Shown here: positions 25,873 through 32,823 of the stretch, piece after piece | Layout: each line of letters opens with the position of its first letter | How positions within the stretch are numbered: position 1 is the first letter of the stretch | Assembly: GCF_027923225.1 (NCBI RefSeq) | Contig: NZ_BSDI01000004.1 | Span: 125,528-189,527 of the forward strand | Direction: 5' to 3' | Source: Phytohabitans aurantiacus | GTDB lineage: Bacteria > Actinomycetota > Actinomycetes > Mycobacteriales > Micromonosporaceae | DNA: 64,000 bases | Notes under the pieces: model-generated | Told to the model about the DNA's origin: nothing | The model's database searches: none | Seen by the model: only the letters and a program-made list of their open reading frames with translations | Position numbers and translations under genes: made by a program

Positions 25873-26388
25873 ATGAATGTGACCGCGCTCAGCTCGCCCG
25901 TTTCGACCCCATCTGTTAGCAAATGGCAGATGGTCCGGCCGTGGCTCGGCACCCTCGCCCGGCTCGGGCTGGCCGCCGTATGGCTGGTCGCCGGTGGCAC
26001 CAAGGTCGGCGACCTCGCGGCCTCCGGTCGGGCCGTCAACGCGTACGACGTCATGCCGTACGACATCGCGAAGGTGGTCGGCGCCGCGCTGCCCTTCGTG
26101 GAGATCGCGCTCGGCCTGCTCCTGCTCGCGGGCGTGGCCACGCGCGTGGCCGCCGGCATCTCCACGGCGCTGCTGGTGGTGTTCATCGCGGGCATCGCGT
26201 CGGCTTGGGCGCGCGGCCTGCAGATCGACTGCGGGTGCTTCGGCAGCGGCGGGCAGCTCGCCGCCGGCCAGAGCCCCACGTACGGCCCCGAGATCGCTCG
26301 TGATCTCGGGTTCCTTGTGCTCGCCGGGTTCCTGCTCATATACCCCCTCACCCGGTGGTCAGTGGATTCATGGATGGAGAGGGAATGA
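25873..26388 (+). CDS. MauE/DoxX-like redox membrane protein
   Basis: 171 residues and four transmembrane helices. RLGLAAVWLVAGGTKV at the first helix and QIDCGCFGSGGQ, with a Cys pair, match the MauE/methylamine-utilisation and DoxX-like family that supports disulfide or copper-redox chemistry. Its stop overlaps the ATG of the DsbA-like gene by four bases, so the two proteins are probably made together and may act as membrane partner and thiol oxidoreductase. Confidence 0.87.
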   Translation: MNVTALSSPVSTPSVSKWQMVRPWLGTLARLGLAAVWLVAGGTKVGDLAASGRAVNAYDVMPYDIAKVVGAALPFVEIALGLLLLAGVATRVAAGISTALLVVFIAGIASAWARGLQIDCGCFGSGGQLAAGQSPTYGPEIARDLGFLVLAGFLLIYPLTRWSVDSWMERE

Positions 26389-27083
26389 GCACTCGGGTTG
26401 GGCAGAAGCAAGCAGCACGCATGGTGCGCGACCAGATCGCGCGGGAGAAGCGCCGGTCGCGCACGCTGTGGACCACGATCATCGCGATCGCCGCGGTCGT
26501 CATCGCCGGCATGATCGGCTGGGGCATCTATGCCAGCCAGGACTCCGGTACCTACGTGGCGCCGGCGGGCGCCACGGCGGACGGCTCCGGCATCTCGGTC
26601 GGCAGCGGTACGGTCAAGATCGAGGTGTACGAGGACTTCATCTGCCCTGCGTGCGGGCAGTTCGAGACGCAGACCGGTGCCACACTCGACCAGCTGGTCG
26701 AGGACGGCAAGGTGACGATCGTGTACCACCCGGTGGCGTACCTGGACCGGGCGTCCACAACGGACTACTCCACGCGGGCGTCCGCCGCCTCCGGTGCCGC
26801 CGCCGAGGGTGGCAAGTTCCGGGAGTACGCCAAGGCACTGTTCGCCAAGCAGCCGGCGGAGGGCAGCGCGGGGCTGAGCGACAATGAGCTCATCGAGATC
26901 GGCAGGTCGATCGGGCTCGGCGACGCGTTCGCCCAGGCAGTACGGGACGGGAAGTACAAGTCGTGGACGTCACACGTGACCGACGAGGCGAGCGAGGCCG
27001 GGGTCACCGGCACGCCCACCGTCAAGGTGAACGGAAAGGACGTCCAGCCGACCACCCAGGCCATTCTCGCGGCCGTCGGCTGA
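26385..27083 (+). CDS. DsbA-like membrane-anchored thioredoxin-fold protein
   Basis: 232 residues. A basic N-terminus and one transmembrane anchor (IIAIAAVVIAGMIGWGIYAS) precede a thioredoxin-fold DsbA domain with catalytic CPAC (YEDFICPACGQFET) and the cis-Pro loop GVTGTPTVKVNG. It forms or isomerises disulfides, or reduces copper sites, outside the membrane. ATG 26385 follows GGAGAGGGA and overlaps the MauE-like stop. Confidence 0.9.
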   Translation: MSTRVGQKQAARMVRDQIAREKRRSRTLWTTIIAIAAVVIAGMIGWGIYASQDSGTYVAPAGATADGSGISVGSGTVKIEVYEDFICPACGQFETQTGATLDQLVEDGKVTIVYHPVAYLDRASTTDYSTRASAASGAAAEGGKFREYAKALFAKQPAEGSAGLSDNELIEIGRSIGLGDAFAQAVRDGKYKSWTSHVTDEASEAGVTGTPTVKVNGKDVQPTTQAILAAVG

Positions 27084-28117
27084 CGCTCGCGGCGATCGCC
27101 AGCACCCTCGCGGTGCTGGCGATCCCCGTGCCCGCGTACGCGCACGGTGCCGACGCTCCCGACGGCACCAACTACCGCACGGCTGTCACATCGGCGCCTT
27201 CCCTGGCGGGCTTGCGGGTCCGCACCGTCGAGGCGGGCGCGCGTCTGGAACTCGTCAACCGCACCGGCCGCACGATCGAGGTGCTCGGATACGACGGCGA
27301 GCCCTACCTGGAGGTACGCCCCGACGGGGTGTACGAGAACACGAACTCCCCCGCCACCTACCTCAACGACTCCCTCGCCGGCGACGCGGAGGTGCCCTCG
27401 ACCGCGAACCCGACGCTGCCGCCCGCGTGGCGCAAGGCCGCCGGTGAGCCGGTCTGGCGCTGGCACGACCACCGGACACATTGGATGAGCGCCACGCCAC
27501 CGCCGGCCGTCCAGTCCGATCCGGGCCGGGTGCACCGGGTACGCGACTGGGTCGTACCGCTGCGTGACGGTGTGACCACAATGGACGTACGCGGCACGCT
27601 CGACTGGCTGCCCCCGCCCAGCCCTGGCCTGTGGTGGGCGATGTGCCTGCTCGCCGCCATCGGCGTGGGCGCGCTCGGGCTCTGGCGGCGCGCCCTGCCG
27701 ATCATCGCCGCCGTCGCCATCGCGGTCGGGCCGCTCGCCATCGCGTACGCGGTCGCGCGCGAACTCGACGCCGGGGCGGACGGATTCGGAGGCGTGCTGC
27801 GGGGACTTCTCATCGGGCAGGTCTGGCCGATCCTGACCGCGCTCGCCGCCGTGGCCGCCGGGATTGCCGCGCTGGCCCGCCGGGCATCCGCCGACTTCGC
27901 GCTGGCGCTCGGTGGCACGTGCGTCGCGATCTTCGCGGGGGCGGCCAACGCGGCCGTGTTCGCGCGCGCGATCGCCCCGGTGCCGTGGTCGGCGACCTGG
28001 GCTCGCGTCGTGGTGGCCGCCGTCCTGGCGGGCGGCGCCGGAGTGGCGATCGCAGGGGTGATCCGCCTGCGGGCGGCGGCCACGTCGTGGCAGGGCGCTA
28101 CTCCGGTACCGGAGTAG
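27080..28117 (+). CDS. Exported membrane protein of unknown function (non-canonical start)
   Basis: About 345 residues. The hydrophobic signal RLTLAAIASTLAVLAIPVPA ends before AYAHGADAPDG, giving a mature N-terminus with His. A beta-rich domain (LELVNRTGRTIEVLGYDGEP) and about six C-terminal helices follow. No ATG, GTG or TTG lies just before the signal; a CTG at 27080 overlaps the DsbA stop (CTGA) and is used here. The only standard upstream start (GTG 26963) would add about 40 residues inside dsbA. Position suggests a role with the redox pair, but function is unknown. Confidence 0.7.
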   Translation: MTLAAIASTLAVLAIPVPAYAHGADAPDGTNYRTAVTSAPSLAGLRVRTVEAGARLELVNRTGRTIEVLGYDGEPYLEVRPDGVYENTNSPATYLNDSLAGDAEVPSTANPTLPPAWRKAAGEPVWRWHDHRTHWMSATPPPAVQSDPGRVHRVRDWVVPLRDGVTTMDVRGTLDWLPPPSPGLWWAMCLLAAIGVGALGLWRRALPIIAAVAIAVGPLAIAYAVARELDAGADGFGGVLRGLLIGQVWPILTALAAVAAGIAALARRASADFALALGGTCVAIFAGAANAAVFARAIAPVPWSATWARVVVAAVLAGGAGVAIAGVIRLRAAATSWQGATPVPE

Positions 28118-28127
28118 TGTTTCGCCC

Positions 28128-28604
28128 ATGAGTGAGACCCCTCGCCTGGCCGCCGGCGACGCGGCGCCCGACTTCACGCTCCCCACCGACGAGGGCGAGA
28201 CCCTCTCGCTGAAGGAGCTGCGCGGACGCAAGGTCGTCCTGTACGCGTACCCGGCCGCGATGACGCCCGGCTGCACCAAGCAGGCGTGCGACTTCCGGGA
28301 CTCGCTCGCCTCACTCCAGGCCGCCGGCTACGAGGTGGTCGGCATCTCTCCCGACAAGCCGGCGAAGCTGGCCAAGTTCCGCGAGCACGACGCGCTGACG
28401 TTTCCGCTGGTCTCCGACCAGGACAAGGCCGTGCTGACGGCTTACGGGGCGTACGGCGAGAAGCAGCTCTACGGCAAGACGGTCACCGGCGTGATCCGCT
28501 CCACATTCGTCATCGACGAAGAGGGCCGGATCGAGCGGGCGCTCTACAACGTCAAAGCCACCGGGCATGTCGCGAAGCTCCGCAAAGACCTGGGCCTCGA
28601 CTGA
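28128..28604 (+). CDS. bcp: Thioredoxin-dependent peroxiredoxin (Bcp/PrxQ)
   Basis: 158-residue atypical 2-Cys peroxiredoxin that reduces hydrogen peroxide and organic peroxides in the cytoplasm. Active-site TPGCTKQACDFRD holds the peroxidatic Cys and, five residues on, the resolving Cys of the PrxQ type. APDFTLPTDEG and the late STFVIDEEGRI are family-typical. It starts 10 bp after the preceding gene, so it may share its transcript. Confidence 0.95.
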   Translation: MSETPRLAAGDAAPDFTLPTDEGETLSLKELRGRKVVLYAYPAAMTPGCTKQACDFRDSLASLQAAGYEVVGISPDKPAKLAKFREHDALTFPLVSDQDKAVLTAYGAYGEKQLYGKTVTGVIRSTFVIDEEGRIERALYNVKATGHVAKLRKDLGLD

Positions 28605-28626
28605 CGCTCTACAATCTGCAAGGCCC

Positions 28627-28713
28627 GCGGGAGTGGCGTAATTGGCAGCCGCGCCAGGTTTAGGTCCTGGTGTCCGAGAGGACGTAGGGGTTCGAGTCCC
28701 CTCTCCCGCACCA
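28627..28713 (+). tRNA. tRNA-Leu (TAG)
   Basis: 87-nt class II tRNA: acceptor GCGGGAG/CTCCCGC, anticodon stem CCAGG/CCTGG with loop TTTAGGT (anticodon TAG), a long variable arm, T-arm GGGTTCGAGTCCC and an encoded CCA (28711-28713). Confidence 0.97.
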
Positions 28714-28724
28714 CCTCACCGTCG

Positions 28725-29099
28725 CTAAGCGACGATCACCGGCACCTCGTATCTGCGGATGTCGGCGTCTCTGGTCACCAGCATCAGATCGGCGCACCGC
28801 GCCTGCGCCACGAGCATGCGGTCGAACGGATCGCGGTGCAGCATCGGCAACCGCCCGGCGGCCACCGCATGCTCGGCTGTGACACCCAACTCCTTGAACC
28901 CGCTGTTGCGCAGGCGCTCGGCCAGGTCAGCCGGCTCCTTGATCTTGCCGGCGGCCTGCTTGATCGCGATCTCCCACACCGAAACCGGGCTGAGGTAGAC
29001 ATCCGGCTCGCCGTCCAGCACGGACTTGAGGGTGTCGGAGAGAGTCGGGTCGTCAGCAAGCCACCAGAGCACGACGTGCGTATCGAGCAGGAGCCTCAC
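28725..29099 (-). CDS. vapC: VapC-type PIN-domain toxin, module 1
   Basis: 124-residue PIN-domain ribonuclease. Acidic metal-binding residues sit in LLLDTHVVLWW, SPVSVWEIAIK, HRDPFDRMLVAQA and VTRDADIRRY. It is the toxin of a type II module and overlaps the antitoxin gene upstream by four bases. Module boundaries abut tRNA-Leu, a common integration neighbourhood, but no integrase or att repeat is visible. Confidence 0.92.
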   Translation of the reverse strand: MRLLLDTHVVLWWLADDPTLSDTLKSVLDGEPDVYLSPVSVWEIAIKQAAGKIKEPADLAERLRNSGFKELGVTAEHAVAAGRLPMLHRDPFDRMLVAQARCADLMLVTRDADIRRYEVPVIVA

Positions 29100-29353
29100 G
29101 AACTCGCCCCGAAGTCGCTCGCGATCTGCTCGTTGACCTCGGCGGCGTCCCAGTCTTCAGCCAGCACGAGACGCCCACGCAGCGAGCCACGACCGATCCG
29201 GTTGACCTTGCGATGCAGGGGGATCACCTTCGCGACAGGCGTGCCGGCGCGACTGATCACGATCTCCTCGCCGCGCTCGACGCGATCGATGATCCGGGAC
29301 AGGTTGGTCTTGGCATCGTGGATGTTGAACTGTGCGGCGGCTTCGTTCGACAT
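29096..29353 (-). CDS. Phd/YefM-type antitoxin, module 1
   Basis: 85 residues. The N-terminal DNA-binding domain FNIHDAKTNLSRIIDRVERG and VISRAGTPVAKVIPL are typical of Phd/YefM antitoxins. The C-terminal DWDAAEVNEQIASDF segment is the probable toxin-binding tail. It neutralises the PIN toxin encoded immediately downstream and probably represses the shared promoter. Confidence 0.9.
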   Translation of the reverse strand: MSNEAAAQFNIHDAKTNLSRIIDRVERGEEIVISRAGTPVAKVIPLHRKVNRIGRGSLRGRLVLAEDWDAAEVNEQIASDFGASS

Positions 29354-29417
29354 GACCGACCTCCTTAGCTAAGAGGTTAGCCCACTTGAGGGCTGAAGTC
29401 CCGTGGAGGATGGAGCG

Positions 29418-29936
29418 GTGGGCGTTGAATTCGTGCTGGATCCTGAGCTGACCGACGAGCTGCGCGACGAGATCGTGTCGCTGTGGACCGATGTGACGAA
29501 CGCTGGCGGGGCGGTCGGGTTCGTGGCGCCAGTCACATCCGGCGAGGTGCGGCCGATGGCGCAAGCGGCCTTCGCGGCGATCGGTGAGGGGCCTGACCGG
29601 CTGCTGCTGGGATACGAGGACGGGCGCGTGGTCGCCATGCTGATCTTCGTGGACAACCGGTTCGCGCTGAAGGACCACTGGTGCACGCTCAAGCGGGTCA
29701 TGGTGCACCCAAGCTGCCAGGGGCGCGGGTACGGCGTCGCGATCATGCGCGAGGCCGAACGCATCGCGCGGGAGAGCGGGTGGGACGCGCTGCACGTGAC
29801 CGCGCGCGGCGGCCTGGGGTTGGAGCGGTTCTACACCGGCCTCGGATACAAGGAGGTCGGCCGCCTGCCGGGCGCGCTGCGCGTCGCACCCGGCGACGAC
29901 CGCGACGAGGTCCTGATGTGGCTCCCCCTGCGCTAA
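29418..29936 (+). CDS. GNAT-family N-acetyltransferase
   Basis: 172 residues. Acetyl-CoA-binding motif A is VMVHPSCQGRGYGVAIMREA (Q-x-x-G-x-G), followed by the usual GLERFYTGLGYKEVGR ending. The substrate is unknown. GTG 29418 is chosen because GGAGG (29405-29409) is correctly spaced; an upstream GTG at 29403 is less likely. It is divergent from the antitoxin gene and convergent with the expansin. Confidence 0.87.
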   Translation: MGVEFVLDPELTDELRDEIVSLWTDVTNAGGAVGFVAPVTSGEVRPMAQAAFAAIGEGPDRLLLGYEDGRVVAMLIFVDNRFALKDHWCTLKRVMVHPSCQGRGYGVAIMREAERIARESGWDALHVTARGGLGLERFYTGLGYKEVGRLPGALRVAPGDDRDEVLMWLPLR

Positions 29937-29946
29937 AAGGACTTTC

Positions 29947-29976
29947 GAGCTACCGCGACGGACGTCGCGGCAGCTC
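29947..29976. repeat. Short palindromic repeat, family 2, copy 2
   Basis: Arms GAGCTACCGCGAC (29947-29959) and GTCGCGGCAGCTC (29964-29976) with one mismatch and a 4-base loop, starting 10 bp after the GNAT stop. It shares GAGCTACCGCGA and CGTCGCGG with 6275-6299. Confidence 0.6.
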
Positions 29977-29995
29977 AAAGCCCGCTGCGGGCGTC

Positions 29996-30071
29996 GATCA
30001 AGGGCATTCGCATGGATCAAGGGCGAATGCACGCGGAAATGAGATCCAACCGTGTGTATTCGCCCTTGATC
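29996..30071. repeat. Nested inverted repeats, possible terminator/attenuator
   Basis: GATCAAGGGC occurs directly twice (29996, 30015) and inverted once (30062-30071). The long hairpin pairs 30015-30032 with 30054-30071 (17 of 18). An alternative hairpin pairs GCATTCGC (30004-30011) with GCGAATGC (30023-30030). The two are mutually exclusive. It lies between convergent GNAT and expansin genes. Confidence 0.55.
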
Positions 30072-30116
30072 AGCGTGCCGGGCATGGCGACACGCCGTCA
30101 CGGGCGGGCGGGGGCG

Positions 30117-31016
30117 CTAGCAGGGTTGGTCGGCGGCTGCCAGGACGGCGTCTTTCTGCTGGGGTGCGGCCACTGAGGTGGCCTCGGGCGTTGGGGACGG
30201 CGGTGGGGAGGATTGGGTTGGGGATGGGGTTGGCTTGGTCGACGCCGTCTTCTTCGGGGTTGGTGACGCTGGGGCGACCTTGGGGGCGGAGCCGGCGCCG
30301 TACATGAAGACGCTGGTGCGCTGCGTCTGCTCCGGCGCCATCTTCACGCCGGTGGCGGTGGCCTGCTGGCCGTACACGTCGGTGACCCGGATGGTGTACG
30401 GGCCGGAGCCGAGCCCGCTCTCGTACAGCCAGTAGTTGTAGTCCTTGCGCGCGGTCTTCCGCCAGGTCGAGCCGCTCTTGACCTCGACGGAGCGCAGCGG
30501 GTTGCCGTGGTTGCCGACCAGTACGGCGAACCAGTACCGCGACGCGCCCTCCTTGATCCGGAACGTGAGAGGGCCGGGCAGCGACGGGTTGATCACCGCC
30601 TTGTAGGTGACCGAGACGATGCCCTGCACCGGGTCAGCGATCTTGGCGAACGCCTCCTTGCTCAGGTCGATGTGGCCAGCGGCGCACTCCGGGCACTGGT
30701 CCATGATCAGCACGCGTACCTTGCCCTTGGGCCCGGTCACGTCGAGGTACCCGCCGCAGGCGGCGGCGTCCGCGTACTCGGACGGGCTGAGCGCGACGTA
30801 GAGGCGGTTGCTGGGCGCGCTGACGTTGGAGCAGTTGCCCCCGCCGCCCTGCGAGTCGTAGAACGTCGCCTTGCCCTTGTGGGTGGCGCTTCCCGTCGGC
30901 GGGGCGGCACAGGCGGGCGCGGCACCGGACTGTACCGCCAGGGCGACACCGACCGCGGCGGCGACGAGGCCGAAGCAGCCACCGATGAGCCAGCGGACCG
31001 AAAGGCGTTTGATCAC
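30117..31016 (-). CDS. Secreted bacterial expansin (EXLX1 family)
   Basis: 299 residues. A signal anchor (WLIGGCFGLVAAAVGVALAV) precedes the D1 double-psi barrel (KGKATFYDSQGGGGNCSN through MDQCPECAAGHIDLS, with the conserved Asp of HIDLS). The D2 carbohydrate-binding domain follows (GPLTFRIKEGASRYWFAVLV, NHGNPLRSVEVKSG), then a Pro/Thr/Ser-rich C-terminal extension. Expansins loosen cellulose-hemicellulose contacts without hydrolysis and occur in plant-associated bacteria. The long tail is unusual and may attach or space the protein at the cell surface. Confidence 0.9.
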   Translation of the reverse strand: MIKRLSVRWLIGGCFGLVAAAVGVALAVQSGAAPACAAPPTGSATHKGKATFYDSQGGGGNCSNVSAPSNRLYVALSPSEYADAAACGGYLDVTGPKGKVRVLIMDQCPECAAGHIDLSKEAFAKIADPVQGIVSVTYKAVINPSLPGPLTFRIKEGASRYWFAVLVGNHGNPLRSVEVKSGSTWRKTARKDYNYWLYESGLGSGPYTIRVTDVYGQQATATGVKMAPEQTQRTSVFMYGAGSAPKVAPASPTPKKTASTKPTPSPTQSSPPPSPTPEATSVAAPQQKDAVLAAADQPC

Positions 31017-31095
31017 GCGGCATGATGTTGCCCGACCGCCGAGTGGCCGGGCAACGCTTCTAATCCAGATATAAGGAGACCCTCCCCCGGGAGGG

Positions 31096-31929
31096 TTACC
31101 AGGCCAGACCGATGCCGTCGCCGGGGAACCAGTGGTCGCGCGGTGTCTCGCGGTAGGCCAGGAACTTGCGGCCGGTGCGGGCGGCGTGCTCGGCCAGCAC
31201 GTTGGTGACCATGACGTTGTCGGTCAACAGCATCGCGCCGGACGCCAGTTTCGGCTCGATGGCCTCGAACTCGCGGCGTTCGTGGGCGACGCTGTGGTCA
31301 CTGTCGTGCAGGAACAGGTCGACCGGCCGGTCGAGCGCCTCGATCGAGGCGATGGAGTCGCCGACGACCAGGTCGACGACGTCTGACCAGGGCGCGACCT
31401 TCGCCAGGTATCCCGCCTCGGGGTTGATGTCGAGCGACGTGACCCGGCCAGGGGCGCCCTCGTCGGCGTTGCGCAGCAGTGCGGCCGCGAGCACGCAGGT
31501 GCCGAGCCCTTTGTCGACGCCGGTCTCCACGATGTGCGCGGGACGGCGGGACCGCACGATCGCGTACCAGCCGAGGCGTCGCGCGAACCGCACGCGCTTG
31601 TCCGCGAGGCCGCGCCGCGCGGACGCCGCGGTCGCCTCCTCGATGTGCCGGCGCAGCGCGTCGTCGCCCTCCAACTCGGAGAGGTATCCCTTGACCTGCT
31701 TGACCGGGGTGTCGCAGGTGACGCTGACGAACCATGCGAGGTGCTCGCGGCTCAGTCTGGTCAGGTCATATGTGTAGTTGTGATGTTCGCGGGAGGTGAA
31801 GAGCCAGCGGGCGGACGTGCGGAGCACCCGGGCGTCGTGACGCGCCACTCGCAGCAGCCGCTTGGGGAAGGCGGCGACGGGGGCGAGCGGGGTGCTGGCG
31901 ATCCTGCGGCGGAGATTGACGGGGTCCAT
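31096..31929 (-). CDS. Class I SAM-dependent methyltransferase (cephalosporin-hydroxylase/Methyltransf_24-like)
   Basis: 277 residues. A SAM-binding region is visible as HIVETGVDKGLGTCVLAAAL, followed by VTSLDINPEAGYLA and DLFLHDSDHSVAHERREFEA. Acidic D/S-D-H residues suggest a metal-dependent O-methyltransferase like Methyltransf_24. The start is uncertain: ATG 31929 (used) or ATG 31974. It is divergent from the hut regulator. Substrate unknown. Confidence 0.8.
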   Translation of the reverse strand: MDPVNLRRRIASTPLAPVAAFPKRLLRVARHDARVLRTSARWLFTSREHHNYTYDLTRLSREHLAWFVSVTCDTPVKQVKGYLSELEGDDALRRHIEEATAASARRGLADKRVRFARRLGWYAIVRSRRPAHIVETGVDKGLGTCVLAAALLRNADEGAPGRVTSLDINPEAGYLAKVAPWSDVVDLVVGDSIASIEALDRPVDLFLHDSDHSVAHERREFEAIEPKLASGAMLLTDNVMVTNVLAEHAARTGRKFLAYRETPRDHWFPGDGIGLAW

Positions 31930-31950
31930 CGCGGTGAGTTCTACCACAGC

Positions 31951-31979
31951 TTGTGCCTGAATGAGTTCATGCATAGAGT
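31951..31979 (+). promoter_or_regulatory. Candidate promoter/operator for the hut regulator (leaderless)
   Basis: TTGTGC (31951-31956), a 17-bp spacer and TAGAGT (31974-31979) place transcription start at about the GTG of the regulator (31986), implying a leaderless mRNA. The spacer holds the partial palindrome ATGAGTTCAT (31961-31970). Confidence 0.4.
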
Positions 31980-31985
31980 CGGGCT

Positions 31986-32810
31986 GTGAATGACAACGGG
32001 GTCGCGGGGCTCTTTCGGGGCGTCCGGCTCACCCCGACGCAGCGGCGCATCGCGCACAGCCTGGTGCAGCACGCGGCATCGGCGGCATACCTGTCCGCGG
32101 CCGAGGTCGCCGACCTGGCCCGGGTCAGCCAGCCGTCGGTGACCCGGTTCGCGATGGCGCTGGGCTACGACGGATACCCGGGACTGCGCCAGCGGCTCCG
32201 CGAGCTGCTCGGCAGCGTTCCCGCGCCGGCCGAGGGCGACGAACTCCAGCAGGCCCTGCGGGCCGAGGCAGATCACCTCAACCGCCTCGCCGACCAGCTC
32301 GCCGACCGCGCGGCGCTCGCGGAAGCGGGCGCGCTGCTCGCCGGGAGCAGGCCCCTTCCGGTACTGGGACTGCGTGCCGCGGCACCGCTGGCCGGCTACT
32401 TCGCGTACTTCGCCGCGAAGGTGCTGCCCGACGTCCGGGTACTCGACGCCGGCGGCAGCCTGCTCACCGACCGGCTCGAGCAGGCCCGCGCCGCAGGTGC
32501 GACCGCCCTGCTCGCGATCGTGCTGCCGAGGTACCCGCGCGAGGCGCTCGACGTGCTGCGTGAGGCGCACGAGGCTGGGATGTCCGTCGTGGCGGTCACC
32601 GACTCGCCGGTCAGCCCGGTGGTCGAGTACGCCGACCTGGTGCTGCCCGCCGCGGTGGGCTCGCAACTGGTCTTCGATCTGCACACCGCCCCGATGGCGC
32701 TGTGCATGGCGGTGCTGCAGGCGATCTGCGACGCGGCGCCGGATGAAGTACAGCGGCGACTTGAGCAGTTCGAGCAGTCAGTCAGCCGCCGCCAGGTGTT
32801 CACTAACTGA
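31986..32810 (+). CDS. MurR/RpiR-family transcriptional regulator of hut operon
   Basis: 274 residues. The N-terminal RpiR helix-turn-helix is LSAAEVADLARVSQPSVTRF and the C-terminal SIS domain includes VLGLRAAAPLAGYFAYFAAK and VVAVTDSPVSPVVEYADLVL. It precedes hutU by 13 bp in the same direction, so it probably controls histidine degradation and its own expression. Urocanate or another intermediate is a plausible effector, although RpiR proteins usually sense sugar phosphates (inference). Confidence 0.88.
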   Translation: MNDNGVAGLFRGVRLTPTQRRIAHSLVQHAASAAYLSAAEVADLARVSQPSVTRFAMALGYDGYPGLRQRLRELLGSVPAPAEGDELQQALRAEADHLNRLADQLADRAALAEAGALLAGSRPLPVLGLRAAAPLAGYFAYFAAKVLPDVRVLDAGGSLLTDRLEQARAAGATALLAIVLPRYPREALDVLREAHEAGMSVVAVTDSPVSPVVEYADLVLPAAVGSQLVFDLHTAPMALCMAVLQAICDAAPDEVQRRLEQFEQSVSRRQVFTN

Positions 32811-32823
32811 AGGGGGGGTCCTC

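Noticed and set aside
28627..29353. Integrated element at tRNA-Leu carrying the VapBC module
   Set aside because: No integrase, no repeat of the tRNA 3' end and no composition change were seen.
29937..30116. CRISPR-like repeats between GNAT and expansin
   Set aside because: Repeat units are few, unequal and mostly inverted; no spacers or cas genes.
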